From positions 1 through 5,881 of the forward strand of contig JABFWC010000124.1 of NCBI GenBank assembly GCA_013362385.1: a stretch of DNA of 5,881 nucleotides, in the 5' to 3' direction. Below are positions 5,847 to 5,881 of this stretch, piece after piece (within the stretch, counting starts at the first letter, position 1; the number at the start of each line of letters is the position of its first letter). Origin of the DNA: Pseudarthrobacter sp. (GTDB lineage Bacteria > Actinomycetota > Actinomycetes > Actinomycetales > Micrococcaceae). The translations under genes were made by a program, and so were the position numbers. The notes below the pieces were generated by a model. The model saw only the letters and a list, made by a program, of their open reading frames with translations, had not been told where the DNA came from and did not search any database.

Positions 5847-5881
5847 CAGGGCCGACGCCGGCCGGCGGCTGGGCAAGAGGC
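5830..5881 (+). CDS. Phosphoribosyltransferase-like protein, start only
   Basis: The first 17 codons of a gene that leaves the window. The product begins MAGFLNRADAGRRLGKR. The F-x-x-RADAGRRL start is typical of a stand-alone actinobacterial phosphoribosyltransferase-domain family, sometimes fused to a dienelactone-hydrolase-like domain, whose substrate is generally not established. The ATG at 5830 is preferred over the in-frame GTG at 5821 because AGGCGG (5814-5819) lies 10 bases before the ATG but only one base before the GTG. It overlaps the preceding small open frame by 17 bases. The call rests on a short N-terminal signature only. Confidence 0.55.
   Translation, partial: MAGFLNRADAGRRLGKR

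Overview
The window is a GC-rich piece of bacterial chromosome. Codons end strongly in G or C, GTG starts occur, and it holds a secreted phosphoesterase pair, an SPW-repeat membrane protein and the beginning of a RADAGRRL-type phosphoribosyltransferase. Together these point to a soil actinobacterium. An Arthrobacter/Pseudarthrobacter-like member of the Micrococcales is my best guess, but that is an inference from gene style and not a database match. No tRNA, rRNA, insertion sequence, integrase or CRISPR array was found.

Layout. Bases 3-2220 (plus strand) hold two co-directional genes: the C-terminal ~362 residues of an M20-family zinc dipeptidase, then a YbdK-type carboxylate-amine ligase (GCS2 superfamily) whose start overlaps the peptidase stop by 20 bases. 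Bases 2227-5053 (minus strand) hold a two-gene operon read leftwards: an exported lipoprotein of the phosphoesterase/acid-phosphatase type, then 7 bases later a membrane-anchored, cysteine-rich phospholipase C-like phosphoesterase. The second of these converges on the ligase gene with only 6 bases between the stops. Bases 5054-5298 are a divergent promoter region. Bases 5299-5881 (plus strand) hold a GTG-start SPW-repeat membrane protein, a possible 63-residue small gene that overlaps it by one base, and the first 17 codons of a phosphoribosyltransferase that runs off the window.

How it may work. The peptidase and ligase are one translationally coupled unit that hydrolyses and forms amide/peptide bonds; the substrates cannot be read from sequence. 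The phosphoesterase pair looks like an extracytoplasmic phosphate-scavenging module. The divergent region contains a near-perfect 11-base-period direct repeat, TCACGGC-N4-TCACAGC on the minus strand. It closely resembles actinobacterial PhoP/PhoB-family operator sites and lies upstream of the phosphoesterase operon, which suggests control by phosphate limitation.

Most unusual points: the 12 cysteines of the larger phosphoesterase, all of which fall in six local CX6-8C pairs; a duplicated ~34-residue cysteine module inserted in its catalytic domain; the candidate PHO box; and a perfect 15-base tandem duplication in its N-terminal region. I see no strong evidence for a wholly new multi-gene system here.
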